From Fibrisoma montanum (GTDB taxonomy: Bacteria > Bacteroidota > Bacteroidia > Cytophagales > Spirosomataceae): a DNA stretch of 64,000 nucleotides. The translations under genes were made by a program, and so were the position numbers. Where the stretch lies: positions 248,001 through 312,000 of the forward strand of contig NZ_QXED01000003.1 of the NCBI RefSeq assembly GCF_003583365.1, written 5' to 3'. The notes under the pieces are model-generated. The model saw only the letters and a list, made by a program, of their open reading frames with translations, ran no database searches and was not told the DNA's origin. Each line of letters opens with the position of its first letter. The first letter of the stretch is position 1. Shown piece after piece: positions 16,769-26,151 of the stretch.

Positions 16769-17800
16769 TTACCCGCAATTTTTAGTACGGGCACTTCGGG
16801 CGGATTCGTCACCCGCGATGTCGCCCCGACGCCAGGCTTCGCAGGCGGCCGTCTGATTGCCCGCTGCCTGTTCAGCCTGACCGATATAATAATACAACTG
16901 GTCGACCGACGGGTCCAGCTGCTCGGCCCGGCGCAGTTCCGGCAGCGCTTTGGCCGGTTGTTTCTGTCGTAGGTAATACAGCCCCAGGTTCCGGTGCGCC
17001 CAGGCGTTCTGATCGTCGCGCCGGAGCGACTGCTCCAGCAAAGGCAGGGCCTCAGCATCGCGGTTGAGCATCAGCAGCAGGTAGGCCTTGTTGTTGACGT
17101 AGTACGGCTGTCCAGCCTGCACGGCCAAGGCCTGATTCACGTACGTGAGCGCATCGGCGTACTGTTCCCGGCGGGCCAGCAGCAGACTCAGGTTATTGAG
17201 GGCGGCATCCTGCTTTGGATTCAGTTGCAGCGCCCGGCGGATATCGGCCTCGGCCTGCTCGTAGGCTTTCTGGTTGTAGTACAAGGCCCCCCGGTTGGTC
17301 AGCGCTTCGACGTTGGTCGGGTCGAGTTGCAGGGCCCGGTCGTAGGCGGCCTGCGCCTGCGCGGGGTTATTCAGTCGGACGTAGGTATCCCCCAGGCGGG
17401 TCTGGTAGAAGGTAGAGTCGCGGTACTCAGCTTCGATTCGCTGTAGGTCGGTTAAACTGCCGGCCGCGTCGCCGGTTTCCAGCCGGGCTTCGGCGCGGTT
17501 CAGGTAAGCCGCCCCAAAATCCGGGTCCGCCTGAATGGCCTGGGTATAATCGGCAAGGGCCCCCTCGCGGTCGTCGTTGCGGAACTTAGCCAGTCCCCGG
17601 TTGTTGAACGCATCGGCAAAATCAGGCTTTTTTTCAAGCGCTTCGGTGTAGTAACGAACGGCCTCCCGGTACTCCCGTTTTTTGAGCTGGTCGTTGCCTT
17701 TTAAAAAAAACTGGGCCGCTTCATCGGTTCGGTCCGTACACTGGACGAGTACACCCGAAACAACCCCCAGAACCAGTATCTTTGTGATCCACTTAGTCAT
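16769..17800 (-). CDS. TPR-repeat lipoprotein
   Basis: 343 residues. N-terminal hydrophobic segment ending SGVLVQC is lipobox-like though not canonical. About eight tetratricopeptide repeats follow, each of the form A..NRG.A.F...G....A..DY..AL..DP. A scaffold role in the periplasm or at the outer membrane is likely; partners are unknown. The start codon overlaps that of the divergent small gene at 17799/17808. Confidence 0.85.
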   Translation of the reverse strand: MTKWITKILVLGVVSGVLVQCTDRTDEAAQFFLKGNDQLKKREYREAVRYYTEALEKKPDFADAFNNRGLAKFRNDDREGALADYTQAIQADPDFGAAYLNRAEARLETGDAAGSLTDLQRIEAEYRDSTFYQTRLGDTYVRLNNPAQAQAAYDRALQLDPTNVEALTNRGALYYNQKAYEQAEADIRRALQLNPKQDAALNNLSLLLARREQYADALTYVNQALAVQAGQPYYVNNKAYLLLMLNRDAEALPLLEQSLRRDDQNAWAHRNLGLYYLRQKQPAKALPELRRAEQLDPSVDQLYYYIGQAEQAAGNQTAACEAWRRGDIAGDESARSARTKNCG

Positions 17801-17807
17801 GTTGTTG

Positions 17808-18056
17808 ATGCGTTTTCTGCAGACAATCCCTCACCCGCTGGTAACCATTGGGCTGTATGCCTGGAACAACAAATATATTGTCAAAATTGAAGCCGGGCCG
17901 TACGAACAGACGTTTAAAGTCAGCGAACTGGACGTAACCGGCCCCGACGACGTACAGGCGCTGCTCGACGAGCCGTTTCTGGAACAGGTCATCCTGCGCT
18001 TTCAGGCGATGGATGCGGACTGGCAGGCCACCATGGAACGACAGGGATTGGTATAA
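17808..18056 (+). CDS. Small hypothetical protein (82 aa)
   Basis: Reads MRFLQTIPHPLVTIGLYAWN and continues to a stop at 18054-18056. An alternative ATG at 17799 overlaps the TPR start codon. No signal peptide and no family recognised; charged and alpha/beta-like. It is one base upstream of the AraC gene (stop TAA at 18054-18056, ATG at 18058), so the two are co-transcribed. Confidence 0.7.
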   Translation: MRFLQTIPHPLVTIGLYAWNNKYIVKIEAGPYEQTFKVSELDVTGPDDVQALLDEPFLEQVILRFQAMDADWQATMERQGLV

Positions 18057-18057
18057 T

Positions 18058-18969
18058 ATGGAATCACCCCCCATCAAAACCTACTCGGGCGAATCGTTCC
18101 GGACCAGTTTCATGCAGCCCGGCGAAGCCACAACGGCGCTCCTCCACGCTGATTTTGGCCGGTTCTTCATCGTTCCGGTCGAACAACTGATTCAGTTGAT
18201 CAGGCTTCCCGTGCCGCCCACCCGGGTTACCAACCACACGCTGATCTACCTCACGGAGGGCGAAGGCAACATCGCCATCGGCAGTCAGTCGGTACGATTT
18301 TGTCAGAACGAGTGCGTGGTGGTGCCGGCCGGACAGGTGTTTTCGTTTGAGCGGGAGGAAACCAACCGGGGCTACCTCTGCAATTTTCACCCCGACTTTA
18401 TGATCGGTAAAGTGGCCCGGTCGGAACTGCTGCGAGAGTTTTCGTTCCTGCGGGTCTGGGGCAATCCGCACATTCGGCTCGATGGCCCCTCCTCGACCCA
18501 CGTAGCGCACGTGTTGCAGCGGCTACTGCACGTGTATGCCGCTCATGGGCTGACATACCCGGACATTCTCCAGGCCAATTTGATGGCGTTGCTCTGCGAA
18601 CTGAACCTGGGTACGCAACCGGCGTCGGTCCCCCAAACTCACGCGGTAACGATTGCGAACCAGTTCCGGGAGTTACTTTTTGAAAACGTCAAATCGCTGC
18701 ACCGGGTCAGCGACTACGCCGACCGGCTGCATATCACCCCCAACTACCTCAACAAATGCGTCCGGTCCGTGACGGGCAAATCCCCTACCCGCTGGATCGA
18801 TGAAGCCATTCTCCTGGAGGCTAAAGTTCTCCTGCACCAGAGTGCCTTATCCGTAAGCGACATTGCCGCTGAAGTGGGCCTGCTGGATCAGTCCTATTTC
18901 AGTCGGCTGTTCCGAAAGTACGAAGGCATTACCCCCCTGGCGTTTCGTCGGCGGCTCTCCGGTAGCTAA
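18058..18969 (+). CDS. AraC family transcriptional regulator
   Basis: 303 residues from the ATG at 18058. An N-terminal cupin-like sensor (GEGNIAIGSQSVRFCQNECVVVPAGQVF) is followed by two C-terminal helix-turn-helix motifs: VSDYADRLHITPNYLNKCVR and VSDIAAEVGLLDQSYFSRLFRK ending in GITPLAFRR. It may regulate the adjacent small gene, itself, or the enolase/Sus operon that converges on it; the target is inference. Confidence 0.92.
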   Translation: MESPPIKTYSGESFRTSFMQPGEATTALLHADFGRFFIVPVEQLIQLIRLPVPPTRVTNHTLIYLTEGEGNIAIGSQSVRFCQNECVVVPAGQVFSFEREETNRGYLCNFHPDFMIGKVARSELLREFSFLRVWGNPHIRLDGPSSTHVAHVLQRLLHVYAAHGLTYPDILQANLMALLCELNLGTQPASVPQTHAVTIANQFRELLFENVKSLHRVSDYADRLHITPNYLNKCVRSVTGKSPTRWIDEAILLEAKVLLHQSALSVSDIAAEVGLLDQSYFSRLFRKYEGITPLAFRRRLSGS

Positions 18970-19039
18970 GCCCCCTTTACCATACTTAATCCATTTAGTA
19001 AATATTCTGACAACACCCAAAGGGTCGGGCGGATGCGCG

Positions 19040-20269
19040 TCAGACGATCCGTTCGGCCCCTTTCCAGATACCGTCGTCGTACCGAATACCCAGGCCGGGG
19101 GTATCTGGAATGGCCATCTTGCCGTTGTTTACCCGGATATCCGGCGAATACCAGGAAGCTGGGTTATCACCCGGATTGTACACAAACTCCTGCAGGCCGT
19201 ATAGATTTGGGGCCAGGGCGGCTACCTGCCAGAACGGCGCAATGAGCGGGTCGGCTTTGGGAGTGTGTGGCGCGAACTGTTTACCGTACTGACCTACAAT
19301 TCGGGATACCTGTAACGTCCGCAGAATGCCGCCGTTGTAATATAAGTCGGGCTGGTAGAGATCGTAGACGCCGGTGCGTGATAGCCGCTCGAAACGATAC
19401 AGGCTGCTGTCCTGCTCGCCACCCGCCAGCATGATTTTTGATAGTGCCTGATTCACCGACCGCATGCCTTCTTCATCCTCAAAGCTGCACGGTTCTTCGA
19501 AGATGGCTACGCCATAGCTTTCCAGAAACTTGCCGGTTTCGATGCCCTCCTTCGGCGAAAACGAGCCATTGCCGTCGGCATAGATAATCGCTGCATCGCC
19601 CAGCTTTTTGCGGACCAGCGGCACAAACTGCCGGGTTCGCCGGTCGTCTTCCGGGGTATTCAGCATCCGGCCGCCTACTTTGATTTTTATGCCGTTGGCC
19701 CCGGTCGCGGCCAGCTTTTCCGCCAGCCGGTCAACTACTTTTTCGGGCGGTTCGCCACCCCGGTAGAAATCAGAGATATACACATCGTATTCCGTCCGTA
19801 CTGGTTTGCCAAGCAGCGCGTATACCGGCTTACGAGTCAGTTGCCCCAGCAAATCCCAGGTGGCAATCTCGACGGACCCGATGCAGTTCCAGAGCGGCAT
19901 ACCGGCGTATTTGTAGTTGCTGTTGAGCCGGTACGCATTATCCACCAGTTGCGGTAGGTCGCGGGCGTCTTTACCGACAAAGTGTGGCAGCACCAGCCCC
20001 TTTAGCAGAGAGGTCAGGTTTGGCATTCGGTCGTTGCACTGGGTGATACCTTTAGCCCCGTCCTCCGCCGTTACGACCAGCAACATCCGGTTCTGCGTTT
20101 TCAGCAACTCAACCGAGCGAATCATGACCGGCCCCAGCATGGCTTTCTTCAGGTCAGGCAGCGGCCAGGTTGGTAACGGCTCCAGTGTAGCCGATAGCCG
20201 AGGTGTAGCTCCCGTCAGGCCAAGGGCTGCGGTACCCACCAGCGTTTGTAAAAAAGTAAGGCGGTTCAT
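19040..20269 (-). CDS. Enolase-superfamily (mandelate racemase/muconate lactonizing) enzyme, exported
   Basis: 409 residues, signal-like N-terminus (RLTFLQTLVGTAALGLTGA). Active-site pattern: GIKIKVGGR (general-base lysines), YADGNGSF, IFEEPCSFEDEEG and AGGEQDSS (three metal carboxylates), and QFAPHTPKAD (His). The family abstracts a proton alpha to a carboxylate; sugar-acid dehydration or epimerisation is likely but the substrate cannot be read from sequence. Last gene of the Sus operon, 15 bp after the WD40 gene. Confidence 0.88.
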   Translation of the reverse strand: MNRLTFLQTLVGTAALGLTGATPRLSATLEPLPTWPLPDLKKAMLGPVMIRSVELLKTQNRMLLVVTAEDGAKGITQCNDRMPNLTSLLKGLVLPHFVGKDARDLPQLVDNAYRLNSNYKYAGMPLWNCIGSVEIATWDLLGQLTRKPVYALLGKPVRTEYDVYISDFYRGGEPPEKVVDRLAEKLAATGANGIKIKVGGRMLNTPEDDRRTRQFVPLVRKKLGDAAIIYADGNGSFSPKEGIETGKFLESYGVAIFEEPCSFEDEEGMRSVNQALSKIMLAGGEQDSSLYRFERLSRTGVYDLYQPDLYYNGGILRTLQVSRIVGQYGKQFAPHTPKADPLIAPFWQVAALAPNLYGLQEFVYNPGDNPASWYSPDIRVNNGKMAIPDTPGLGIRYDDGIWKGAERIV

Positions 20270-20284
20270 AGTCAGGTATACGGT

Positions 20285-21382
20285 TTACTTGTTGGCTTTC
20301 AGGTCTTTGTTCCTAAGGTACTTCTTTTCCAGTTGCTGATAAAAACCGGGTGGCTGATGATTGAGGTTTGACTGCATCAGATACAGTGATAATAAACCGC
20401 TGTCTTCGTGGGCGGTAAGTAACAGGCGACCATCCGCCGAAAAGTCGAGGTATTCGGTGCGGGGGCTGGGCTGCTCAAACACCTTCTGCCCATCGCGCAG
20501 GCGGTAGAAAGTAAATTTACGCTGGTGCCCGCCCGTCACCAGAAAATTGCCGTCGCTGGTCAGCGCTACGGCCTCCAGTTTTAGCGGTTCGGGGAAGCTA
20601 TGCAGAAGTTTACCGGTTTCGAGGTCATGCACCCGCGCTACGTTGTCGAAGCCCCCACTGGCAATCAGTTTACCATCCGCCGATACCCGAACCGACTTTA
20701 CCGAGCCGGTAGCCCCTTCGTAGCTCCGGATCACCTGCTTTTTCAGTACGTCAATCAGCCGCACAAAACCGCCGTACTGTACTTTTTTGGTTTGCGGGTC
20801 CGGCGTTTGAACGTTGCCAGCCACGGCCAGCCGTTTATCATCCCGCGTAAAATCAAGCGAGTTTACCGTTGACCCTACGTTGATTTGCCCCTGTAACGCA
20901 AACGTGGCCGCATTCCAGAACAGCACATCGCCTTTTTCGGAACCGGCGGCAATCAGCCTGCCATCGTGCGACCAGGTAATGCCATCCAGCCCGCTGTCTA
21001 CCGCTATTTGTTTCAATACCTTACCGGTTTGCGTATCCCAGATCTTGACCAGAAAGTCTTCGTCGCCGGTCACGAACCGTTTGCCATCGGGCGCGAAGGC
21101 GATGCACTCAATCTCGGCGTTCTGTTCTTTCTCCCACAACAGCGTTCCGTCGGCCACGCGCCAGACCATCACGCGCGGACCGAACTTGGACACGGATACG
21201 GCCACCCGACCATCCGGCGAAATCCGGGCCGATTCTACGGAGCGAAGCGCGGGTGAAAAGTCGGCCACGCGGTGCCAGACTGGGAAAACCTCCGGCACGT
21301 CGGGGTTGTAGATCGGTTCCTGTGCCAGTGCAATGACAGGCAACAGCGTGAGTAACGCAACGTATGTAGTTTGTCGATTCAT
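20285..21382 (-). CDS. Secreted WD40-repeat protein
   Basis: 365 residues from the ATG at 21382 (MNRQTTYVALLTLLPVIALAQ, signal peptide); a longer in-frame start at 21448 is not supported. At least seven WD-type repeats, such as IECIAFAPDGKRFVTGDEDFLVKIWD, GITWSHDGRLIAAGSEKGDVLFWN and SVRVSADGKLIASGGFDNVARVHD. A beta-propeller scaffold outside the cytoplasm. It lies 24 bp after the unknown secreted protein and 15 bp before the enolase gene. Confidence 0.87.
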   Translation of the reverse strand: MNRQTTYVALLTLLPVIALAQEPIYNPDVPEVFPVWHRVADFSPALRSVESARISPDGRVAVSVSKFGPRVMVWRVADGTLLWEKEQNAEIECIAFAPDGKRFVTGDEDFLVKIWDTQTGKVLKQIAVDSGLDGITWSHDGRLIAAGSEKGDVLFWNAATFALQGQINVGSTVNSLDFTRDDKRLAVAGNVQTPDPQTKKVQYGGFVRLIDVLKKQVIRSYEGATGSVKSVRVSADGKLIASGGFDNVARVHDLETGKLLHSFPEPLKLEAVALTSDGNFLVTGGHQRKFTFYRLRDGQKVFEQPSPRTEYLDFSADGRLLLTAHEDSGLLSLYLMQSNLNHQPPGFYQQLEKKYLRNKDLKANK

Positions 21383-21405
21383 GATTATAGATTGATTCTG
21401 GCCAG

Positions 21406-22491
21406 CTACTTCGCTTCGATGTAAAACAGCAAGTCCCGCCAGGTACAAACGTCGGGATAGCCGTTGGTACCGGGAGGAATGGCCGTTCGCTGCGCCAGAT
21501 TAGCCGGAAAATGAGCCGACGCATAGGCTTTGGCGTTGACCGTGTCCGTGAATGGTCGCGTTGGATCAGCCGCTACGGGCGGAAATACGCCATTCCCATC
21601 GCGCCGGATGCCGTGACCGTCGGGGTACTTGCCGTAGTAGTTGTTAGCCAGCGTAAAACCAGACTGGTTACCTTGTTGATCGAGCATTACCAGAAAGGCA
21701 TACTGCTGGCCCGGCTGTAACACCAGCGGGTGGCTGTCGGGTAACTCAAACCTGAGCAACCGGCCTTTCAGCTTTGGGTGATCGGACGGTACGACTTCGG
21801 TGTCGGTACGATCCGGCCGGTCCGCCGGTGCGGGTCCGGCAAAGCCAAAAGCGCGTTTGTCCGGAAATGTCGCGCCCGAAAACACAGCCAGTGACGTATA
21901 CGTTTCGCCCTCGAAATAGTCGTCGCGTTCGGGCGATATTGTGTTTGTCGGCCGGTTGTGCGGATACCCATGATAGGCTTCGGTCTCCGTGCCAGAGCCG
22001 TTGTCATTCAGTCGGGGCTGGCCCGAAACTGCAAAAATCTGCACCGAAACGCCCCGCCCGTAGGTATTGGGGCGCACGGCATTGGTGCCGTAACCGGTTG
22101 CGACCGTAATGGCGGTGAGCGTTTTGGGTGTTTTTCCGGTGTGCCGGAACGTTTGCCCCAGGTCGCGGTCGCGTTTGATGTAAGGAATTTCACGACCATC
22201 GGGTGTAAAATACCCCCAGCCATCGGCAGTATAGGGCGAGTGCTCCGACCATTTGTAGCTGTCTTGCCCCTCAAAATTCAATGACGTATTGCCCGTACCT
22301 TTATCCGCTCCTTCGTAAAAGGCTACTACGTTGCGAGTAGGTGACTGTTGCAGGAGTGATAATTTCAGGCCGGTAGTGTGCGTAAGGGTTTGTTCAGTAG
22401 AATGTTCAGTACGAACACGTTGTGCCTGTTGAGCTACCAGCACCTGAACGGCCAGCCCTAACCAGCCCGCTTTACTTAAGCTGTATTTCAT
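21406..22491 (-). CDS. Hypothetical secreted protein of the Sus operon
   Basis: 361 residues with a signal-like N-terminus (KAGWLGLAVQVLVAQQ). I recognise no family. It is rich in aromatic and glycine residues with beta character, for example LRFELPDSHPLVLQPGQQYAFLVML, which resembles a jelly-roll ligand-binding sheet; HPLVLQPGQQY is typical of such domains. It lies 17 bp after the PHP-like protein gene. A surface or periplasmic binding protein is a guess from position. Confidence 0.75.
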   Translation of the reverse strand: MKYSLSKAGWLGLAVQVLVAQQAQRVRTEHSTEQTLTHTTGLKLSLLQQSPTRNVVAFYEGADKGTGNTSLNFEGQDSYKWSEHSPYTADGWGYFTPDGREIPYIKRDRDLGQTFRHTGKTPKTLTAITVATGYGTNAVRPNTYGRGVSVQIFAVSGQPRLNDNGSGTETEAYHGYPHNRPTNTISPERDDYFEGETYTSLAVFSGATFPDKRAFGFAGPAPADRPDRTDTEVVPSDHPKLKGRLLRFELPDSHPLVLQPGQQYAFLVMLDQQGNQSGFTLANNYYGKYPDGHGIRRDGNGVFPPVAADPTRPFTDTVNAKAYASAHFPANLAQRTAIPPGTNGYPDVCTWRDLLFYIEAK

Positions 22492-22508
22492 ATTCGCGCT
22501 TCTCGTTA

Positions 22509-24803
22509 TTATTTGGTCGTTGTGTCAGGCTCCAGCCGTTGGGGCTGAACCATCGCTCCGTTAGTGGCTACATCCCAGGCGGCAAACCGAACCCACTTCT
22601 TACCGGTCGCATCGACCGGAATGGTAAACCGCTTTTTCCCGAACGGGGGGAGGTCTGTTGTTGGTATCACGTTGCGGTACGTTTGCAGGCCATCCCCCCA
22701 GACCAGTTCGATAAAATCGAGCGGAAACGTCCATTCAACGTCGGCAGTCAGCAGTCTCTTTTCACCCCTGCCGGTTAGGGCGAACGACGTTATGAGTACC
22801 TCGCCGGATGTAACAAAAAATGCCCCTTCTTTCAAGGCTTTGATAACCGGCGACATATCATCGACTGTAGGCACGTGATCTATTTTTAGGTAGTTCACCG
22901 GCGACATGCCGTAGATGTCATCGTAGGGTGGTTTGCCCCGGTCCCCGTAATCGGACCGTGTCTCCGAAATAGCCATCGCGTATTTTAACGGCCGGTCACG
23001 AGCCGCCATCCAGTTGTTTACCTCGTCCCACAAGGGAATAAACCGGTATTCGCCAAGTCGGCTTTCGGAGGCATCAATGCCCATACCCCAGCGGTAGCCT
23101 AACCCAAAATACCGTTCGTGGAGGAAATGGGGCGTATCTTTAATCGCATCGGGGTAGCCGGTTGACCCTTTTGTGCGGGGGTGCGGCATCGAGATAAGCG
23201 CGTTTTCCCGTTCGGTCATCGCCATCAGATCGTCCGGGCTGCCCAGGTTGTAGACCGGGCCGTATGTCAGATGTTGTTCCACGAGCGGCTGACCCGGTTT
23301 TCGGGTATTTCGCCAGAAAACGGGTTTGGACAGCAGCAGATCGTGATGCCCGCCCAACTCATAACTACGGCCGTTGGTGCTGTTTTCGTCGTGTGGCATC
23401 AGCAGAAAATCCTTGTCGGAATGGAGCCGGGCGGTCTGATAATAGGCTGCCTGGGCCTCTAAAAATGAATCGTCTACTGCGTTACGGGCATCGCCCCGAA
23501 CGCCATCAATCACACCAAACAAATTGATGCCGACGCTTTTTACCGCTTCAATGTCGTTGATCCGGCCGGAGCCGCCCGTGTCGGTAAATCGTTTCACCAA
23601 TCCAACGTGATAATGATAGCCCATCACTTTGTAACCCGGTAGCGGCTTGAAAAAATCGTGGTGGGTGTAGGCCAGTGCCTGTTCGATAACCTCTTTTCCC
23701 GAATTCGGGCTGAGGAGGATGAACATTGGCATCCGCTGCCACGTACCGGGCCGGGCACTGTACAAGGCGAAATTATGGGTGAAATGCGGGTCCTCCTCGT
23801 AGTCGGCCTGCCGGATACCAAACGAAAACGTTTGGGCCGAGTCGGTTCGGTACCAGCTATAGCCTAAATTCTGCTCGGTTTCGCGGGCCCAGAAAAAACT
23901 GTGCGGGGGTGGAAACACGGCTATCGAACCGGCTGCGGTTTCGCTCGCCATGAGCCGGTTGCTGCTTTTGACGGTAACGGGTGCCTTGTCGGGAGGGGTT
24001 CCGAACCGAAGCTGTTGCCAGTTACGGGCCAGATCGCGCCAGAGCAGACGCGTTGATTGGTGGAGGGGCATACCCGACAAGCCTGCGTCGTATTTGAAGG
24101 CCACGGACGGGTCTTCGGTTTTGGCCATCAGCGTTTGCCGCATCAGGCCAGCCCCTTTGAAAATGTCATACTGCAGATAACCGCTGAAGGTGCCCGCCCG
24201 GACGCCGTCGAACCGTATTTCCAGCCTCGCGCCGTTGGTGCGTACCGCGCCCTCTGTCACCTGATACGTGGCTGTTACGCGTTTGATCTCGCTCGCCAGT
24301 CTGGGCATGCCCGGATGGTTGGCAAACCTGGCCAACGTCGGGACGGAGGTTTTGTGGGACAGGGGCGGCACATCGCCGGTAAGCAGCGGGGAGTCCCAGA
24401 AGGCATCCCACTTGATTTTGTTCAGGGTTGCTTCCGTCAGCGGTACGCCCAATTTTTCGAGGGGTTCGGTTTGCTGCTGGGTTACGCGCCGGATGGCCGA
24501 GGCTACCCGGTATTCGGGCGTCAGTTGGGTGGCCAGCAGTTTCCAACTGCCGCCTTGTTTACGAACGGCCAGTCTGGCCAGTTTGGGTGTTCTCTGATCC
24601 ACCACAAAATAGGCCCGGTACTCAACCGTTGCACCACCCACCCAGGCCACCAGCAGGGTGTCGGCCCGGACCGTGGCCGTCAGGCCCGGTTGGGCTTTGT
24701 AGGCGGTCAGATTCCAGCGGATCGGGTCCGCGACGGCCAGAACACCGACACCCCCGCTCAAAGCAAGGCACAGTACTATAACTAGAAGTCGGTACGGGTT
24801 CAT
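22509..24803 (-). CDS. Large secreted protein with PHP/CehA-McbA-like C-terminal half
   Basis: 764 residues from the ATG at 24803 (MNPYRLLVIVLCLALSGGV, signal peptide); an upstream in-frame start at 24890 would bury the signal. The N-terminal ~360 residues are beta-rich without a recognised family. The rest has YHYHVGLVKR, GVIDGVRGD, LLMPHDENSTNGRSYELGGHHDLLL, ISMPHPRTKGS, GIDASESRLGEYRF and FVTSGEVLITSF, an ordering of His/Asp/Glu motifs reminiscent of PHP-type metal hydrolases (CehA/McbA). Hydrolysis of an ester or phosphoester bond is plausible but unproven. Confidence 0.75.
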   Translation of the reverse strand: MNPYRLLVIVLCLALSGGVGVLAVADPIRWNLTAYKAQPGLTATVRADTLLVAWVGGATVEYRAYFVVDQRTPKLARLAVRKQGGSWKLLATQLTPEYRVASAIRRVTQQQTEPLEKLGVPLTEATLNKIKWDAFWDSPLLTGDVPPLSHKTSVPTLARFANHPGMPRLASEIKRVTATYQVTEGAVRTNGARLEIRFDGVRAGTFSGYLQYDIFKGAGLMRQTLMAKTEDPSVAFKYDAGLSGMPLHQSTRLLWRDLARNWQQLRFGTPPDKAPVTVKSSNRLMASETAAGSIAVFPPPHSFFWARETEQNLGYSWYRTDSAQTFSFGIRQADYEEDPHFTHNFALYSARPGTWQRMPMFILLSPNSGKEVIEQALAYTHHDFFKPLPGYKVMGYHYHVGLVKRFTDTGGSGRINDIEAVKSVGINLFGVIDGVRGDARNAVDDSFLEAQAAYYQTARLHSDKDFLLMPHDENSTNGRSYELGGHHDLLLSKPVFWRNTRKPGQPLVEQHLTYGPVYNLGSPDDLMAMTERENALISMPHPRTKGSTGYPDAIKDTPHFLHERYFGLGYRWGMGIDASESRLGEYRFIPLWDEVNNWMAARDRPLKYAMAISETRSDYGDRGKPPYDDIYGMSPVNYLKIDHVPTVDDMSPVIKALKEGAFFVTSGEVLITSFALTGRGEKRLLTADVEWTFPLDFIELVWGDGLQTYRNVIPTTDLPPFGKKRFTIPVDATGKKWVRFAAWDVATNGAMVQPQRLEPDTTTK

Positions 24804-24886
24804 GAAGCTCACGAATGCGGTCGGTTTACGTCTCCTGCCCGGTGTCAGCCAAACACGGGTTAATTCAGGGATCAGGGCACGTATCT

Positions 24887-26086
24887 TCAATAGCCAAACA
24901 ACGCTTTGGCTCGTTTCTCGTTGATTACCAGCCCCAGTCCGTTGCCTTTGGGCAGCAGCATGTCGCCATCCTGAAACTGAATGCCCTCGTCAAATACCGA
25001 ACAGATGGTTTTGTACAGGTCGGCCTCAATGTATTCGACCATCGGGCCGCAGTTGGGTATGGCGGCCAGAATCTGCATGGTGGCCGCGCTGCCCTGCATC
25101 GGTTTGGTGTTGTGCGGAACAATCTGCTTGTGGTACAGCCCGGCCACGTGGCAGATTTTCAGCCCCTCAGTAATGCCCCCCGACTTGATAAAATCGGTGT
25201 TGATAATGTCGGGTTTTCCGATTTTAATAAGGCTTTCGACCATCCAGCGCGTGTAGCACTTTTCGCCCGCCATCACCGGAATCGTCAGCGCATCAACCAC
25301 CGTAGCGAGGTCTTCGAGGTTTTCGTTGGGGCAAGGACTTTCGTAAAATTTCATACCCATGCCCTCCAGCGTTTTCCCAATTTCGATAGCCCGGTAGCCC
25401 GTGTACCCTTCATTGGGGTCCAGAAACAAATCCACGCTGTCGGGGAGTTCTTTCCGAATGGCCGTATAGTATTTGAGGCAAAAATCGTCTTTCGGATTAA
25501 TGTTGTACTCGCGTATCTGCGCCCTGATTTTAAGCCGTTTAAAGCCTTTCTCGGCCAGTTTAACGGCTTGTTTGATGGCCTCGGGAACCGGAACGGCACC
25601 GCCCCTGAGCCGGAAGCCTGCATAGGCCGGAACACGATCGCGGAATTTTCCGCCTATCAGGTTGTGTACGGGCACACCGAGGAGTTTCCCTTTCAAATCC
25701 CACAGGGCACAGTCAACACCGGCGATGGCATAAGTCAGCACCCCGCCCGACCCCAGGTCGACATTCTTCCAGAACATCTGCTCCCAGAGCATTTCGGTAT
25801 CGAACGGGCTTTGCCCAACCACCTGCGGAGCCAGCAAGTCGTTAATAATGGCCTGCACAGCCCGGATGCCGTTGGCACTGCTTTCGCCCCAACCCACGGT
25901 GCCATCGGTCGCTTCGATTCGGACATACACACCCCGGTCGTAGCCATCCTGAAACACAAAACCCTTTACACTCTTGATTTTGATGTCTTTAGGAACGTCG
26001 GCCGGGTGAGCCAGCGCGGGCAGGCCTGTATACAGTGAACCTACACTAAGGGCGCTCGTTTTGAGAAAATTTCTGCGTTGCATCAT
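24887..26086 (-). CDS. Enolase-superfamily enzyme, Tat-exported
   Basis: 399 residues from the ATG at 26086 (MMQRRNFLKTSALSVGSLYT; RRNFLK twin-arginine motif). Active-site pattern: FKRLKIRAQ, LFLDPNEGYT, FYESPCPNEN, VMAGEKCYTR and IVPHNTKPMQG, i.e. the lysine, three metal carboxylates and histidine of the mandelate racemase/galactonate dehydratase type. It is only distantly similar to the enzyme at 19040..20269, so two separate steps or substrates are likely. First enzyme gene after SusD. Confidence 0.9.
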   Translation of the reverse strand: MMQRRNFLKTSALSVGSLYTGLPALAHPADVPKDIKIKSVKGFVFQDGYDRGVYVRIEATDGTVGWGESSANGIRAVQAIINDLLAPQVVGQSPFDTEMLWEQMFWKNVDLGSGGVLTYAIAGVDCALWDLKGKLLGVPVHNLIGGKFRDRVPAYAGFRLRGGAVPVPEAIKQAVKLAEKGFKRLKIRAQIREYNINPKDDFCLKYYTAIRKELPDSVDLFLDPNEGYTGYRAIEIGKTLEGMGMKFYESPCPNENLEDLATVVDALTIPVMAGEKCYTRWMVESLIKIGKPDIINTDFIKSGGITEGLKICHVAGLYHKQIVPHNTKPMQGSAATMQILAAIPNCGPMVEYIEADLYKTICSVFDEGIQFQDGDMLLPKGNGLGLVINEKRAKALFGY

Positions 26087-26100
26087 ACTGGGTTTATACC

Positions 26101-26145
26101 AACCCCGCAAGGGTTTAATCGGGATGCGTAGTCCCTTGCGGGGTT
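26101..26145 (-). promoter_or_regulatory. Intercistronic stem-loop between susD and the enolase gene
   Basis: Exact 13-bp arms (26101-26113 AACCCCGCAAGGG and 26133-26145) with a 19-base loop in the 65-bp gap. No T-run, so it more likely stabilises the susCD message or partly attenuates the downstream genes than fully terminates. Confidence 0.6.
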
Positions 26146-26151
26146 AGTTCG

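Noticed and set aside
24815-26038. 407-codon plus-strand open frame
   Set aside because: Antisense to the enolase-superfamily gene, which carries Tat signal and active-site motifs.
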